A DNA stretch of 34,667 nt from an uncultured Steroidobacter sp. (lineage in GTDB: Bacteria; Pseudomonadota; Gammaproteobacteria; Steroidobacterales; Steroidobacteraceae). The position numbers and the translations under genes were made by a program. The notes beneath the pieces were generated by a model that saw only the letters and a program-made list of their open reading frames with translations, was not told the origin of the DNA and ran no database searches. The stretch is taken from contig CAMLEO010000039.1 in assembly GCA_946478975.1 (NCBI GenBank), positions 1-34,667 of the forward strand. Reading direction: 5' to 3'. This document shows positions 33,870-34,667 of the stretch, one piece after another; within the stretch, counting starts at the first letter, position 1, and each line of letters begins with the position of its first letter.

Positions 33870-33945
33870 GGCAACCCCGCTGTCTTAGGAAATGATCCGT
33901 TAGACCGGAAGCTTTGCGTCCTCGCCTTTCAGCGAGTTTGCCCTT
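33870..33945 (-). promoter_or_regulatory. Cyclic-di-GMP-I (GEMM-I) riboswitch aptamer
   Basis: Read on the minus strand, the segment follows the GEMM-I consensus in order: AAGGGCAAAC (33945-33936), a 6-bp stem with GAAA tetraloop (plus-strand arms 33921-33926 and 33931-33936), the near-invariant GGACGCAAAGC (ending at 33911), CCGGUCUAA, a variable helix with CCUAAG, and the closing AGCGGGGUUGCC. This matches the Vibrio cholerae Vc2 aptamer block for block (AGGGCAAACC, GAAA, GGGACGCAAAGCC, CCGGCCUAA, AGCGGGGUUACC). Such RNAs bind cyclic-di-GMP and control motility, biofilm or envelope genes. It lies in the leader of the SPOR-like gene, with a promoter just before it. Confidence 0.93.
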
Positions 33946-33956
33946 GGAACGATTCG

Positions 33957-33985
33957 ATCATCGGCACGAGGTGGGGATAAGTCAA
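33957..33985 (-). promoter_or_regulatory. Sigma-70 promoter for the riboswitch transcript
   Basis: On the minus strand TTGACT (33980-33985) and GATGAT (33957-33962) are separated by exactly 17 bases, matching TTGACA and TATAAT at 5 and 4 of 6 positions. Transcription would begin near 33950, a few bases before the aptamer, the expected place for a riboswitch promoter. The leader to the GTG at 33694 is then about 255 bases. Confidence 0.7.
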
Positions 33986-34068
33986 GCAGTTTGGTCGCTT
34001 TCAGCAGACAAGTCATTTGGCGACAGGTGACGGGCTGCGGCGACAGTCAGGTTATGTCGTAAACACTG

Positions 34069-34404
34069 TTAAACAGCCATGCGGGTCCAGGCTTCCTTGC
34101 TGACGCTGGCAGGTTCGCCAGCCATGATGCGCGGTGCGAGCTGCGACACGATGTGAACTTGCGCGGCATCGGAGAGACCCAACGCCCGCAGCGCGCCTTC
34201 GAGCCCTTCGATGAGCTGGCGCCGTTCACCTTCGCTCGGACAGCTGTCCCGCGCCAATGCCGCGAGCTCATCGCCGACGCTCTCCAGCGTCTCCGCGATG
34301 GACGGTGCGAACTCGCTCAGGTCACCGCGCAGGCGCGCCGCGAATCTGAACGAGTTGTACACGCACACATACGCGCGATGCCTCAGCTTGAGATTCTTCA
34401 ACAT
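34069..34404 (-). CDS. Small hypothetical protein
   Basis: The 111-residue product (MLKNLKLRHRAYVCVYNSF...) is not one I recognise. After a basic N-terminus it is mostly helical and acidic (SEFAPSIAETLESVGDELAA, then EGERRQLIEGLEGALRALGL), with no signal or membrane segment. The frame is open to 34488, but ATG 34404 is preferred because the upstream part reads like shadow sequence; its ribosome site (GGTGGGA, close to the ATG) is weak. It is upstream of the riboswitch promoter and on the same strand. Confidence 0.5.
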   Translation of the reverse strand: MLKNLKLRHRAYVCVYNSFRFAARLRGDLSEFAPSIAETLESVGDELAALARDSCPSEGERRQLIEGLEGALRALGLSDAAQVHIVSQLAPRIMAGEPASVSKEAWTRMAV

Positions 34405-34581
34405 TCCCACCGCTGCAGTTCTCCCGCGGACGAGGTGCGGGAAAGTGTGAAGGGCGACAAGATTTTGCCGGTGTGCGCCAGATCGCAAAATGCAGTCGCA
34501 CTTCGGCGTTGCATTTAAGCCGCATTAGGAATCAAGCAGCTACGCGCGCAAATAAACTTGTTGACTTTCCTGCGACGACTT

Positions 34582-34667
34582 TCAAGCGCGTCCGACGTTG
34601 CGATCGGTCGGCGAATGGAAGTACTCGCTCTCTTCCGCGAACTGCCGCATCAGCTTGCGCAGCTCTT
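34582..34667 (-). CDS. C-terminal end of a gene running off the window
   Basis: A minus-strand frame enters from the right edge and ends with TGA at 34582-34584, giving the last 27 residues (ELRKLMRQFAEESEYFHSPT then DRNVGRA). The stretch is charged and helical. It is too short to identify, and whether it is a real gene rests on the open frame alone. Confidence 0.4.
   Translation of the reverse strand, partial: ELRKLMRQFAEESEYFHSPTDRNVGRA

Overview
The window looks like a chromosomal segment of a GC-rich gammaproteobacterium, perhaps from the Steroidobacter/Xanthomonadales side. This is inferred from the mix of genes (PspA, TesB, RluB, EmrAB with a NodT-type outer-membrane factor, HiPIP, a serine/threonine kinase with kinesin-light-chain-type TPRs, a GEMM-I riboswitch) and was not tested by a search. 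Genes are dense on both strands, often with 4-base ATGA/GTGA overlaps. I see no tRNA, rRNA, insertion sequence or CRISPR array.

Layout. 1-3371 (minus): a three-gene unit of PspA, a classic AAA+ ATPase with a degenerate first AAA domain, and a membrane-anchored coiled-coil protein, a possible bacterial counterpart of an ESCRT-III/Vps4 pair. 3514-4404 (plus): acyl-CoA thioesterase TesB. 4439-5817 (plus): an Rhs C-terminal tip cut off from its core, carrying an HExxH metallopeptidase-like motif, followed by a lipoprotein that could be its immunity protein. 5823-6683 (minus): RluB. 6808-8669 (plus): a GMC flavin dehydrogenase and its Tat-signal small subunit. 8670-11099 (minus): a LuxR-type response regulator followed by a hybrid histidine kinase. 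11241-15374 (minus): a transmembrane Ser/Thr kinase with a TPR tail, followed by a kinase-less paralogue of that tail. 15674-20430 (minus): a marR-nodT-emrA-emrB efflux operon with a clear promoter and tandem palindromes. 20524-22188: an NAD(P)-binding reductase divergent from a LysR regulator. 22196-24880 (minus): a fused GH17/GT2 beta-glucan enzyme. 25065-30013 (plus): an outer-membrane barrel plus an AttEFGH-like ABC/lipocalin export operon. 30023-33694 (minus): HiPIP, an orphan ClpX-type zinc finger, RraA, and an Ala/Pro-rich protein with two SPOR-like repeats.

The clearest new observation is on the minus strand at 33870-33945. It is a close match to the class I cyclic-di-GMP (GEMM-I) riboswitch, with a good sigma-70 promoter in front and competing pairings behind, placed in the leader of the SPOR-like gene. 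Other RNA-level features are a hairpin that would hide the ribosome-binding site and TTG start of rraA, and a stop/start hairpin that could couple the barrel gene to attE. Functional names rest on motif recognition by eye; no database search was run.
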